Shown: positions 17,353 to 27,657 of the stretch, piece after piece
Layout of the letters: each line of letters opens with the position of its first letter
Numbering within the stretch: position 1 is the stretch's first letter
Assembly: GCF_006546775.1 (NCBI RefSeq)
Contig: NZ_VICE01000066.1
Location: 1-64,000 of the forward strand
Origin: Marilutibacter aestuarii
GTDB lineage: Bacteria; Pseudomonadota; Gammaproteobacteria; Xanthomonadales; Xanthomonadaceae
Reading direction: 5' to 3'
DNA length: 64,000 nucleotides
Notes under the pieces: model-generated
What the model was told of the DNA's origin: nothing
The model's database searches: none
What the model saw: only the letters and a program-made list of their open reading frames with translations
Position numbers and translations under genes: made by a program

Positions 17353-18020
17353 TCCCGACGTCGATCGCCGGACTCGACCCTCCAGACCCCGCAGTGCACG
17401 GGCCATCGATCCGTGTCCTGGTGGTCGACGACCACCCGCTGCTGCGCGAAGGCATCGCGGCGGTGCTCGGCGCGCAACCCGACATGGACGTGCAGGGCGA
17501 GGCGACCGACGGCCGAGAGGCGGTTGAACTGTATGCACGGCATCACCCCGACGTCGTCCTGATGGACCTGCAGATGCCCGGCATGGACGGCATCGCCGCG
17601 ATCGAGGCGATCCGGCAGCTCGATGCCGATGCGCGCATCGTCGTGCTGACCACGTACCGGGGCGACGTGCGCGCCCTGCGTGCGTTGCGCGCGGGCGCCA
17701 ATGGCTACCTGCTCAAGAGCATGCTGCGCCGCGAACTGGTCGAGACCATCCGCCACGTCCACGCCGGCGGCCGCCGCGTCCCCCCGGAGGTCGCCGAATC
17801 GCTGGCAGCGCACGTGGGCGAGGAAACGCTGAGCACGCGCGAGATCGAGGTGCTGCGCGAAGTCGCCAACGGCAATTCCAACAAGGCCGTCGCGCGACGG
17901 CTCGGCATCACCGACGAGACCGTCAAGGCGCACATGAAGAGCCTGATGGCGAAGCTCGCCGCCAACGACCGCACGCACGCGGTCACCATCGCGATACGCC
18001 GCGGCATCATCCAGCTCTGA
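17349..18020 (+). CDS. NarL/FixJ-type response regulator
   Basis: From ATG 17349 the protein has 223 residues. The receiver domain has the acidic pocket VVDDHP (25-30), the phospho-acceptor Asp73 in [11 protein letters not shown] and a conserved Lys in GYLLKSML. The LuxR-type helix-turn-helix ([21 protein letters not shown] to [12 protein letters not shown]) fills the last 65 residues. It is coupled by ATGA overlap to the upstream HisKA_3 kinase, its natural partner; such pairs dimerise on phosphorylation and bind promoters. Targets are not shown here, but the genes that follow are candidates. Confidence 0.95.
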   Translation: MIPTSIAGLDPPDPAVHGPSIRVLVVDDHPLLREGIAAVLGAQPDMDVQGEATDGREAVELYARHHPDVVLMDLQMPGMDGIAAIEAIRQLDADARIVVLTTYRGDVRALRALRAGANGYLLKSMLRRELVETIRHVHAGGRRVPPEVAESLAAHVGEETLSTREIEVLREVANGNSNKAVARRLGITDETVKAHMKSLMAKLAANDRTHAVTIAIRRGIIQL

Positions 18021-18114
18021 GCCTGCGACTGCGACACCGCACGAAAATGCAATCCGGCAGGGGAGGGAAGCGCCACGCTCGGGCCTTCGCCAACCACACC
18101 GGGTAACGCGGCCG

Positions 18115-19092
18115 ATGCATCACGACCCCGCCTTCGACCTGCACGACGCCCAGCGTCGTCGCCTGCTGGCCGGTGGCCTGGCCGCGGCAGCCGCCTTCGC
18201 GTTGCCGCCCCTTCCGTTCCCCGTGGCTGGCGCGCCCCTTCCTCCCCATCCCAGCGAGGCTCCGCGCATGGCTACCTTCACCACCCGAGACGGCACGACG
18301 CTTTTCTACAAGGACTGGGGCGACGGACCGGTCATCTCGTTCAGCCACGGCTGGCCGCTGTCGGCCGATGCATGGGACCCGCAGGTATTCCACTTGGCCA
18401 GCCACGGCTTCCGCTGCATCGCCCATGACCGTCGCGGCCACGGCCGCTCGAGCCAGCCCTGGGGCGGCAACGACATGGACACCTACGCCGACGACCTCGC
18501 GCAGCTGTTCGAGCACCTCGACGTCAAGGACGTGATGATGGTCGGCCATTCCACCGGTGGCGGCGAAGTCGCCCGGTACATCGGCCGCCACGGCACGTCG
18601 CGCGTGTCCAGGGCCGTGCTGATGGGCGCGGTCCCGCCGATCATGGTGCAGACGCCGGACAACCCCGGCGGCCTGCCACTGTCGGTGTTCGACGGCTTCC
18701 GCGAGGCCTATCTGGCGGACCGCGCCCAGTTCTTCCTCGACGTCGCCAGCGGTCCGTTCTTCGGCTTCAACCGGCCGGGCGCCAAGGTCTCGCAGGGCCA
18801 GATCCGGTCCTGGTGGGAGCAGGGCATGCAGTCCGGCTTCAAGAACGCCTACGACTGCATCAAGGCCTTCTCCGAGACGGACTTCACCGAAGACCTGCGC
18901 AAGTTCGACGTGCCGACCCTCATCATCCACGGCGACGACGACCAGATCGTACCGATCGATGCCGCGGCACGGCGTTCGGTGGAACTGGTGCCCAACGCCA
19001 CGCTGAAGGTGTATCCGGGCGGCTCGCACTCGCTCGGGGACACCAGCCGGGAACAACTCAACGCGGACCTGCTCGCCTTCGCCCGCAGCTGA
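18115..19092 (+). CDS. Exported haloperoxidase/esterase-like alpha/beta hydrolase
   Basis: This 325-residue protein resembles cofactor-free (non-heme) chloroperoxidases, which are esterases with perhydrolase activity. The triad is Ser146 in GHSTGGGE, an Asp in HGDDDQIVP (274-276) and His305 in GGSHSLGD. The first 51 residues are an added twin-arginine signal ([18 protein letters not shown]); without them, from Met52 ([18 protein letters not shown]), the length is the usual 274. The protein is therefore probably folded with care in the cytoplasm and exported. It follows the two-component genes on the same strand. Confidence 0.9.
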   Translation: MHHDPAFDLHDAQRRRLLAGGLAAAAAFALPPLPFPVAGAPLPPHPSEAPRMATFTTRDGTTLFYKDWGDGPVISFSHGWPLSADAWDPQVFHLASHGFRCIAHDRRGHGRSSQPWGGNDMDTYADDLAQLFEHLDVKDVMMVGHSTGGGEVARYIGRHGTSRVSRAVLMGAVPPIMVQTPDNPGGLPLSVFDGFREAYLADRAQFFLDVASGPFFGFNRPGAKVSQGQIRSWWEQGMQSGFKNAYDCIKAFSETDFTEDLRKFDVPTLIIHGDDDQIVPIDAAARRSVELVPNATLKVYPGGSHSLGDTSREQLNADLLAFARS

Positions 19093-19141
19093 GGCGCCAT
19101 CGCACCGGGAATCACCCGCCGCCACCTAGCGGAGAACGGCC

Positions 19142-19660
19142 ATGCTCGAGATGCTGAACCTGTCATCCTTCGGCGCGTTCCACACTCTGATCGCGCTGGT
19201 CGCGGTCGCATGCGGGATCGTCGCACTGGTCCGCCACGGCACGCTCGGCACCCGCACGGGATCGGGCCTGGCGTACGTGCTGTTGACGGTCGCCACGTCG
19301 GTCACCGGGCTCTTCATCTTCCGGCACGGTGGCTTCGGCCCCCCGCATGCACTGGCGATCATGACCCTGGTCGCGCTTGCCATCGGCTTCGGCGCGGAGC
19401 GGCGCGCGGGCCGGTCAGGGCCCGCCGCCTACGTGGCCGCGCTCGCCTACCTGATCACGCTCTTCTTCCACCTGATCCCGGGCCTGACCGAGACCGGCAC
19501 GCGCTTGCCGCTCGGATCACCGGCCTTCACCGGCCCCGAAGACCCGATGCTGAAGCTGTGCGTCGGCATCGGCTTCGCGGTGTACCTGGTGGGTGCGGCG
19601 TGGCAGGTCGCACGGCTGCGCCACGCGCGCCAAACCCCGCTGGGGGCGCCGATCTCCTGA
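19142..19660 (+). CDS. Small polytopic membrane protein (DUF2306-like)
   Basis: A 172-residue protein with about five predicted membrane helices (for example FHTLIALVAVACGIVALV at 13-30 and GLAYVLLTVATSVTGLFIF at 42-60) and a conserved-looking FFHLIPGLTETGTRLP segment. The overall pattern, with His residues near membrane edges, resembles DUF2306-type proteins, but this is tentative. It starts 49 bases after the haloperoxidase-like gene with GGAGAACGGCC in front of the ATG. No function is known. Confidence 0.75.
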   Translation: MLEMLNLSSFGAFHTLIALVAVACGIVALVRHGTLGTRTGSGLAYVLLTVATSVTGLFIFRHGGFGPPHALAIMTLVALAIGFGAERRAGRSGPAAYVAALAYLITLFFHLIPGLTETGTRLPLGSPAFTGPEDPMLKLCVGIGFAVYLVGAAWQVARLRHARQTPLGAPIS

Positions 19661-19716
19661 GCGCGACCGGCGAGGTGGCGATCCGAGCGCCCGTGCCGAG
19701 TGCGACCCTTGGGCCA

Positions 19717-21396
19717 GTGGTGCGACTCGCTCGCTTCGCCGTCGCATGCCTGCTGGCATCGCTTTGCGCATGCACGACCACGCCGCCTGCCTCGATATCG
19801 CCGCCGCCCGCCACGGCGGCGGACCCGGGGCTCGAACGCGCCCTGGACCTGGCCCGGGCCGCGGCTCGCCAGCCGCACTCGTCGCGCCGCGCCGATGCCT
19901 GGCTAGGATGCACGCGCGACGCGGAAGCGGCTGCGGGCGATCAGCCCCCGGGCACCGATGCTGCCCCGGCGCTCCGCCTGCTGGCGCATTGTTCCGATGG
20001 CTTCCTGCTCGACCTGTTCCGGCAGCGAGCCGATGGCTGGCTGCCCGGCGTCGCACGCGTGGACGGCGTGCCGCTCAGGGTGCAGATCGTGGGCGCGAGC
20101 CGCATGTTCCGCGGCGCACTGAAGGTCACGCCGGCTGCCGACGTACGCCTGCCTACCGGCTGGACCTACCGACAGCCGGGATTCGGGCTGCCCGTGGTCC
20201 TGCGCACCGATCGCTGCGAGGACGATCCCCGCTGCGAGGTGTACCCCGCGGAAGGGATCCACCAGTGGGCGACGGCCTGGGTCGACTTCGGTGGAGGCCA
20301 GACGCCAACCTTGCATATCGTCGACCCTGTGACCTCACCGCCGATCGTCGTCGCCGGCCATGTCGTCAGTCCCGCGTTCGACGCGCTGTCGTTCTACGCG
20401 GTCGGCGCGACCCGGTCGCGCTTGCCCAGCCAGGGCGTGTTCGGCCTGTTCGGCGGCGATGCGATCGAGGGCAGGGCAGGGGTCTACCTGCTGCGCGACT
20501 ACGACCCCAGGCGCACGCCGGTGGTGATGATCCACGGGCTCGGCAGCCATCCCATCATCTGGGCCGAACTCTCCGGGGCCATCTGGGCCGATCCGGTGCT
20601 CCGCGACGCCTACCAGGTCATGCACGTGGTGTTCCAGACCAACGCGCCACTGCTGGTGTCGCGACGACGCGTCCAGCAGTCGCTCGACCGGATGTGGTCG
20701 CTGCTCGACCCCGAAGGCGACGATCCGGCACGGGCGAAGATGGTCCTGGTCGGCCACAGCCTGGGCGGCGTGGTCGCCCGCATGCTGGCCGTCGACAGCG
20801 GCGACACGCTATGGAACGCCGCCTTCACCGTGCCGCCCGAGCGGCTCCCGGGCAGCCCGGAAGACGTCGAAGGCATCGCATCGACCTTCCTGTTGCGTCC
20901 GTATCCGGGCGTCTGCACCGTCGTCATGCTCGCCGCACCGCACAAGGGCAGTCCACGGGCGCGAAGCTTCACGGGCCGGATCGCCGAGGCCCTGGTGGGC
21001 CGGCGGGCGCCCGAGATCCAGGCCCTCAGGCGGCTCGCGCGGGCCAACCCGGAGTCGATCCAACCCGAACTCGTCGACAGCTACGCGGCATCGCGGCTCA
21101 ACAGCATCATCACGCTCGACGCCGGCCACCCGGTACGCCGCGCGGGCGAATCCCTGCTGCCGGCCCCCGGCATCCGCTACCACACGATCGCAGGCAAGCG
21201 CCCCAACCACGACGGCGACGGCGTCGTGCCACTCGACAGCGCGACCCTGTCAGGCGCGGACTCGACCCTGGTCGTCGACGCCGGACACGACCTGTACAAG
21301 TCGCCGGAGGTCATAGACGAAGTCCTGCGCATCCTACGCGGCGGGCTAGGACAGCCTTGCGCCAATGGGGCAGCAGCGCCGAAGGAGGCGCCGTGA
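19717..21396 (+). CDS. Lipoprotein alpha/beta hydrolase (PGAP1/lipase-like)
   Basis: A GTG start at 19717 (19675 and 19720 are alternatives) gives 559 residues with a short lipoprotein signal (VRLARFAVACLLASLCAC) and lipid-modified Cys19. A roughly 230-residue N-terminal part of unknown fold precedes the hydrolase core: VVMIHGLGSHPIIW (oxyanion region), GHSLGGVVARM with Ser348, and a late His in VVDAGHDLYKSPEV. HGLGS and GHSLGG are typical of esterases and lipases acting on acylated substrates. It probably faces the periplasm or cell surface. Substrate unknown. Confidence 0.85.
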   Translation: MVRLARFAVACLLASLCACTTTPPASISPPPATAADPGLERALDLARAAARQPHSSRRADAWLGCTRDAEAAAGDQPPGTDAAPALRLLAHCSDGFLLDLFRQRADGWLPGVARVDGVPLRVQIVGASRMFRGALKVTPAADVRLPTGWTYRQPGFGLPVVLRTDRCEDDPRCEVYPAEGIHQWATAWVDFGGGQTPTLHIVDPVTSPPIVVAGHVVSPAFDALSFYAVGATRSRLPSQGVFGLFGGDAIEGRAGVYLLRDYDPRRTPVVMIHGLGSHPIIWAELSGAIWADPVLRDAYQVMHVVFQTNAPLLVSRRRVQQSLDRMWSLLDPEGDDPARAKMVLVGHSLGGVVARMLAVDSGDTLWNAAFTVPPERLPGSPEDVEGIASTFLLRPYPGVCTVVMLAAPHKGSPRARSFTGRIAEALVGRRAPEIQALRRLARANPESIQPELVDSYAASRLNSIITLDAGHPVRRAGESLLPAPGIRYHTIAGKRPNHDGDGVVPLDSATLSGADSTLVVDAGHDLYKSPEVIDEVLRILRGGLGQPCANGAAAPKEAP

Positions 21397-21441
21397 AAGG
21401 CGTCTGACGCGCCAGGTGAGACTACCATGGGCCTATCCTTA

Positions 21442-21469
21442 ACTTCGCATAATGCATAAGGGGCGCTCT
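21442..21469 (+). other. Left attachment site (half dif)
   Basis: ACTTCGCATAA (XerC arm) and TGCATA (centre) match a gammaproteobacterial dif. The following 11 bases (AGGGGCGCTCT) do not match the XerD arm TTATGTTAAAT. This is the expected hybrid left by integration of a Xer-using phage whose attP has only a XerC arm and centre. The ATG at 21452 of the following gene lies inside the site. Confidence 0.75.
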
Positions 21470-22213
21470 CGTTCAGCGTCTCGGACCGGCAAATGGGGTA
21501 GGGCGCCGCGTCGGAATCAGATCACCGCCGAGCAATTTAGGGACGCTCGCGTATTCGGCGGACTCACTCGCCAGGACGCTGCCGACTTGCTCGGTGTGAG
21601 CCTGCGGACTATCGGCCATTGGGAAACCGGGAAGTCTCGGCCTAGCTATGCCGCTTTCAAGCTGCTCCGCGTCCTTCGGCATGGCGAGTTCGTGGATCCC
21701 GCATGGCAGAGCTACAGGGTCGTGCGTGGGAAGCTGGTTACGCCAGAGAGTCATGAGTTGGTTCCGGCTGATATGGGGTGGCTGTCTCTGCTGTTCCGGC
21801 GTGCGGATGCCTTTAGTGATCTGCTCCGACAACGTGACAGGAATCAGATGAACGATGGGGGGGCGTTGGCGGACGGCAAGGCCGACTCTAGGCCGCGGCC
21901 GCACGCCCCCATTTCGATCGTGCTACAGTCGTCAGGCGATGCAATGTCGCTGAAAGCTAAGCCTGATGGGCTTCTTGAAACCCCCATAACCCCCTTGGGG
22001 GGGATTGGCGGGGAGGTCACCCGGATAGAACGCCGGGACGGCATGCAGCCCCACTGTTCTGGAAACAAACCCCCTCAACTGGCTTGGGAGGGATTCTCTG
22101 TGGGTGCTTCGTGGTGGGCGCTTCCCCCGTGTAGTAACACGGGGAGGACTCTGGAGCCGCGAAGCGGTGACCCTTCTCCCTTTGATCCCGTCGCTATGGG
22201 GGTGGGCTCGTGA
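21452..22213 (+). CDS. VC1465-family Xer recombination activation factor (XafT-like)
   Basis: The 253-residue protein has an HTH of the XRE type (about 38-80: LTRQDAADLLGVSLRTIGHW followed by ETGKSRPSYAAFKLLRV) and then LVTPESHELVPADMGWLSLL, a signature of VC1465/DUF3653 proteins of TLC-phi-like and Xanthomonas filamentous phages. These activate XerD at dif without FtsK. Residues after about 130 are low-complexity and of unknown role. In the integrated state the only ATG is inside the left att site with no ribosome-binding site and a TAA 9 bases upstream. In the excised circle the frame continues upstream to ATG 22716, adding ten codons and an AGGAGG. Its end overlaps the next gene by GTGA. 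Confidence 0.82.
   Translation: MHKGRSRSASRTGKWGRAPRRNQITAEQFRDARVFGGLTRQDAADLLGVSLRTIGHWETGKSRPSYAAFKLLRVLRHGEFVDPAWQSYRVVRGKLVTPESHELVPADMGWLSLLFRRADAFSDLLRQRDRNQMNDGGALADGKADSRPRPHAPISIVLQSSGDAMSLKAKPDGLLETPITPLGGIGGEVTRIERRDGMQPHCSGNKPPQLAWEGFSVGASWWALPPCSNTGRTLEPRSGDPSPFDPVAMGVGS
22125..22167 (+). repeat. Two hairpins inside the element
   Basis: CCCCGTGT-AGTA-ACACGGGG (22125-22144) forms a perfect 8-bp stem with a 4-base loop, and CCGC-GAA-GCGG (22157-22167) follows 12 bases later. They lie in the 3' part of the Xer-activator frame, whose protein sequence there is low-complexity, so the DNA or RNA fold may be what matters. Confidence 0.55.
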
Positions 22214-22701
22214 CGGGTCATGGGCTTGAGCGGCGGCCTCGGGACTGCTGGGACTGGATTACGCCCGAGCAGGTGATTCGTCACGCGTTCGCTGCGTTCT
22301 ATGCGGCATCTCGACTGCAAAGCCCGCCGCCCGGCGAATCCTTCTTGGATGATGGGTTGCCGTGGGCCAGCCGGGCCGATTTCCGGGACGCTCTTGCAGG
22401 AATCTTCAGGCAACGCATCAATGCCCAGGCATTGGGACTAGGCGTGACTGGTTCCTCGGGCTGCGTTTACCCCGATCTTCCGGAGGGCATGGTTTGGCCA
22501 GATGAGGAATGCGGGGTGTTGGGGGCGCAGCCCCCAACGGATATGGCGCAGGGATGCGCCGCTTCTGCTGTAGGCGCTGGAGCGCCGAGGGCGGAGTCGC
22601 CAGAGGCGGACGAATCCGCCCCTGATGACCCGCTTTTGCGTTGTCCCGAAGGGCAACACTTGCCAGCGGAGGCTACCGCTGGTCACACTCAAACCGCGTA
22701 G
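22210..22701 (+). CDS. Small phage-element protein of unknown function
   Basis: A GTG start at 22210 overlaps the stop of the Xer-activator gene (GTGA), suggesting coupled translation. The first 85 residues (RRPRDCWDWITPEQVIRHAF and FLDDGLPWASRADFRDALAG) look like a genuine folded protein. The last 75 residues are encoded by a run of GC-rich hairpins (22518-22682) and are low-complexity, so this part may be secondary to DNA structure. The TAG stop (22699-22701) is part of the TAGGAGG that would serve the activator gene in the excised circle. No function is recognised. Confidence 0.55.
   Translation: MTGHGLERRPRDCWDWITPEQVIRHAFAAFYAASRLQSPPPGESFLDDGLPWASRADFRDALAGIFRQRINAQALGLGVTGSSGCVYPDLPEGMVWPDEECGVLGAQPPTDMAQGCAASAVGAGAPRAESPEADESAPDDPLLRCPEGQHLPAEATAGHTQTA
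22518..22682 (+). repeat. Cluster of seven GC-rich hairpins
   Basis: Seven inverted repeats lie in 165 bases: 22518-22538 (9-bp stem GTTGGGGGC, loop GCA), 22545-22560 (GGCGCA, loop GGGA), 22573-22586 (GGCGCT, loop GG), 22590-22601 (GGCG, loop GAGT), 22605-22620 (GGCGGA, loop CGAA), 22640-22657 (GTTGTCCC, loop GAA, one bulge) and 22663-22682 (CCAGCGG, loop AGGCTA). The stems differ in sequence, so this is not one repeat copied. In a single-stranded-DNA element such folds could serve as origin, packaging signal or nuclease protection; this role is inference. Confidence 0.65.
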
Positions 22702-22735
22702 GAGGCGGCTTGGCCATGAAATCGTACAACAAGTC

Positions 22736-22763
22736 AGTTCGCATAATGCATATTATGTCAGCC
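22736..22763 (+). other. dif site (Xer recombination site)
   Basis: AGTTCGCATAA-TGCATA-TTATGTCAGCC aligns with E. coli dif GGTGCGCATAA-TGTATA-TTATGTTAAAT: the inner part of both arms and five of six central bases are kept, while the outer XerD end differs (CAGCC for TAAAT). XerC/XerD resolve chromosome dimers at dif near the replication terminus, so this window is probably close to the terminus. It is the right boundary of the 1.3 kb element. Confidence 0.75.
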
Positions 22764-23170
22764 CTCAAGGAGTGGCTCCAACGTCAGCTTCGGCATTTGG
22801 ACGCCCCTGTCACCCTTCGCGCGCTGAGACGGCCCACCCGACAACGTAACGACGCGCATGGACTTCATCGTCAGTCCAACATGCGGAAACGGCTGGAAGG
22901 CCTACTCCTACGCGATGCCGCCGAACTCCGACGCGCGGGCTTCGACTCACGACGACGCGCAGGACAAGGAAAGCCCGCAACGGGACGCCAGCTTGTGAAG
23001 GTCGTGGTAGTCAGCCTTGCGCAAATTCGTCTGCACGACCGGAACGGTGGCTGGAGAAGCGCGCGGCCAACTCGATGGACAGGCATATCCTGGAACCGAA
23101 ATGGAGATGAACTTCGAAGGATTGGACTCGATTCACGACCTCAAGGAGATTTGGCGGATCGCTCGCCGTA
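22764..23170. other. Degenerate stretch right of dif, no gene recognised
   Basis: About 400 bases with lower GC and several short open frames but no recognisable protein. A frame starting at ATG 22716 runs out of the element across dif into this stretch (MKSYNKSVRIMHIMSALKEW), which looks accidental. I see no RNA gene or clear terminator. The stretch ends in a truncated sulfatase fragment, consistent with repeated insertion and deletion at dif. Confidence 0.5.
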
Positions 23171-23310
23171 TCAGTCCGTGAACATCATGCCCTCGCGCGC
23201 GACGCGGTCGATGTTGGGCGTCTGGTAGCCCATCCATCCATGCGAGTAGCAGCGGAGGTTGGAAATACCAATGTCGTCACCCCGGATCACGTGAATGTTG
23301 GGCTTGCGCG
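23171..23310 (-). pseudogene. Fragment of a sulfatase gene (N-terminal piece only)
   Basis: The minus-strand frame encodes about 44 residues with [30 protein letters not shown] and EGMMFTD, then a stop. This matches the first 46 residues of arylsulfatases such as the intact gene at 41819-43369 (KPNILVIWGDDIG, TPNIDRIAKEGMIFTD) and breaks off just before the catalytic Cys motif. The metal-binding Asp pair is kept but the enzyme is absent. It differs enough from the intact gene to come from another family member. Confidence 0.75.
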
Positions 23311-23415
23311 CACGTATGGCGCGCACTCGCCGGCTAGTTTTTTCTCGACTTTGCGGTAGCCATGGACCTGCTCTCCAGTGAGCCGGCCAGGCGTCGAACG
23401 AGGGGCGGCAGGCGC

Positions 23416-24072
23416 TTACCCAGCGGGTGCGGCATCGAGCGCCATGCTGGCGATGGCGAACAGGCCGACCAGCCACAGCAGGCTGGCGGTAATCAGGGTC
23501 AGCGACACCGGATAGGGGCTGTCGCCATGCAGCAGGCCGTCGCGAACCATCTTCGACCGCTCGCTGCGCAAGCTGCGCATGAACTTCACGTGGTAGGCGA
23601 TGCCGAGGGTCAGCAGGACGATCCCGAGCGCCACCAGCGCGAGACCGAAGGTCCGCGGCGCGTCGCTGGCGAGCGCGACGTTGGGCAGGCCGAGGGCCTT
23701 GCTGAAGACCTGGAAGATGGTGAAGCCGAAGCTGATCAGCGAAAGCGAGGTGCGCACGATCGACATCAGCGTGCGATCCGCGCTCATGCGCGTGCGCTGG
23801 AACGACATGCCGGTTCGCCGCATCGACATCTCGGTGCGATTCCCGGAAAGGTCGGTGCGGAACTCGGACAGGTCGGTCCGATGCTCGGACAGCCCCGTGC
23901 GCAGGTTCGACAGGCCGGTGCGGTAGGCGGAATACTCGGTGGAGGCCCGTGGATCGGCGACATCAATCTCCGGCACTGGCGGCACGGGCTCCGGAAGATG
24001 GCGCAGGGGACGTTCCCGGCGTTGCGGTGCGTCGGCGTCGGCGTCGGCGTCGTGAAGCGTGCGCGTGTTCAT
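23416..24072 (-). CDS. DUF202/YidH-like membrane protein with heptad repeats
   Basis: The 218-residue protein has a charged N-terminus of about 45 residues, then nine tandem seven-residue units of the form RTx(L/M)Sxx (about 51-113, such as [14 protein letters not shown]). They run into the first membrane helix ([14 protein letters not shown]), and two more helices follow ([19 protein letters not shown] and [18 protein letters not shown]). DUF202 proteins often carry RTxL(A/S) motifs before their helices; the length of the array here is large. The array probably forms a long amphipathic helix. Function unknown. Confidence 0.8.
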   Translation of the reverse strand: MNTRTLHDADADADAPQRRERPLRHLPEPVPPVPEIDVADPRASTEYSAYRTGLSNLRTGLSEHRTDLSEFRTDLSGNRTEMSMRRTGMSFQRTRMSADRTLMSIVRTSLSLISFGFTIFQVFSKALGLPNVALASDAPRTFGLALVALGIVLLTLGIAYHVKFMRSLRSERSKMVRDGLLHGDSPYPVSLTLITASLLWLVGLFAIASMALDAAPAG

Positions 24073-24749
24073 CGCGACGCCCCTGCCCTCTCCGGAGCCT
24101 CTCGGGCGAGCCAGCCGACGAGGGGGCGCGCAGGAGCAAGGGCGGACCGAACGCTGGCGCGACCGCGATCACGGCGACCGCAACAAGGGATAGCGGAACG
24201 CCCAAACGCCCTGATCTCGCAGATCGCGTCTATCGCCGCGCCGAACATCATGACGCGAGCGACGGCGGTGACTGGTCCTGCAGCGAAGCGTTCCAATTGC
24301 ACACCCCTGACTAGTGCCATGCGTGGAAAAGGACGTTCGAACTTCTTCCGTGAACGTCGCGTGAAATCTGCGCTAAGGCTTGCGATGATCGTGTGCACGT
24401 CCGCAATGGGCCGGTAGCTGCCCTTCCCTGCCCTCGACAAGCATCCCTTATCGCAGGTCGCGAAGCGAATAATTCAGGGCGTGCCCGGTCGCCATCGCTT
24501 TACCCACGGCTGCATGCCGACCACGGCTTGAATGCATCTTTCGGCGTGAGTAGGAAGGTATACCCTGCAGGTCGCCAAGCAGCCGATTCAATGGAATCGA
24601 CGCCCAGCGCCGCTTCCAGAAGTCGGGCTCGCGGCGCACATCGAACACTGGAAACTGCAGCCAACCAACGGGCCGGTAAGGCAGTACCCAAGCGCGAACC
24701 TCACCGGGGCCCGAAAGTCCCAAGGCTTGGGTGCACCCGCCGCTGTCGC
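24073..24749. other. Long intergenic stretch without a supported gene
   Basis: About 680 bases of mixed composition. A 91-codon minus-strand frame (24448-24723) contains FWKRRWASIPLNRLLGDLQG, but no family is recognised and it lacks a clear ribosome-binding site. No tRNA or terminator hairpin was found. It may be a decayed region between the dif-proximal segment and the copper island. Confidence 0.4.
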
Positions 24750-25211
24750 TTACTTCGCCGCCTCCCTTTGCTCCAGGTCCTCGATCAGTGCCTTCATCTG
24801 GTCGATTTCGCGGACCTGGGCTTCGATGATGCCGTCGGCCAGCTCGCGGACGCGGGCGTCTGCGATGTGGGCGCGTCGGCTGGTGAGCACGGCGATCGAA
24901 TGATGCGGGATCATCGCGCGCATGTAGGAGACATCGTCAACGGTCTCCTGGCTGCGTACCAGCCACAGGGCACCGGCGAACACGAGCGCGCTGCCCGCCA
25001 GGATCACGACGTTGGTGCGGGTGTTGTCGTACATGCCCAGCATGAAGAGCAGCATCACGATGGCCATCGAAGCGCCCATCACCAGCGCCATGTACGCGCG
25101 CGTCTCGCTGAAGAACACGTGGTCCAGGCTGTAGGTGTTGAGGTACATGAGCCCGAACATCACCAGGGTGGACGTGGCGATCATGGCGGCGAATTTCGCG
25201 TACTTGTTCAT
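24750..25211 (-). CDS. DUF305 family membrane protein
   Basis: ATG 25211 has a strong ribosome-binding site (GGAGGAGG) and gives 153 residues. Three membrane helices (starting FAAMIATSTLVMFGLMYL, YMALVMGASMAIVMLLFML and VVILAGSALVFAGALWLV) are followed by a helical DUF305-type part with YMRAMIPHHSIAVLTSRRA, whose HH and Met residues resemble metal-binding positions, and a C-terminal amphipathic helix (IDQMKALIEDLEQREAAK). Such proteins often sit in copper and silver resistance clusters. It lies 25 bases after the copper ATPase gene and is probably co-transcribed. Confidence 0.85.
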   Translation of the reverse strand: MNKYAKFAAMIATSTLVMFGLMYLNTYSLDHVFFSETRAYMALVMGASMAIVMLLFMLGMYDNTRTNVVILAGSALVFAGALWLVRSQETVDDVSYMRAMIPHHSIAVLTSRRAHIADARVRELADGIIEAQVREIDQMKALIEDLEQREAAK

Positions 25212-25236
25212 GCGATCAAACCTCCTCCAAGGAACC

Positions 25237-27653
<2,417 letters not shown>

Positions 27654-27657
<4 letters not shown>

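Larger units (their letters stand above)
21442..22763. mobile_element. Minimal Xer/dif-integrated element (IMEX), 1.3 kb
   Basis: The segment is bounded by two copies of the 15-bp core TTCGCATAATGCATA (21444-21458 and 22738-22752), the XerC arm plus central region of dif. Only the right copy also has a good XerD arm. Inside are a VC1465-family Xer-activator gene, one small gene and a dense set of hairpins. Recombination of the two cores would release a 1,294-bp circle and leave one dif site. No replication, coat or Zot-like genes are present, so it is either a satellite that needs a helper filamentous phage or a deletion remnant of one. Filamentous phages of Xanthomonas, Stenotrophomonas and Vibrio integrate this way. 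Confidence 0.75.

Noticed and set aside
22518-22682. CRISPR-like repeat array
   Set aside because: Stems differ in sequence and spacing, with no constant repeat or spacers and no cas genes.
22641-23228. Open frame running from the element across dif into the flank
   Set aside because: Beyond the dif core it has no recognisable protein character; only its first ten codons from 22716 are meaningful, as part of the activator gene in the circle.
24448-24723. 91-codon minus-strand frame in the long intergenic stretch
   Set aside because: No ribosome-binding site, no family, composition unlike neighbours; not enough support for a gene.
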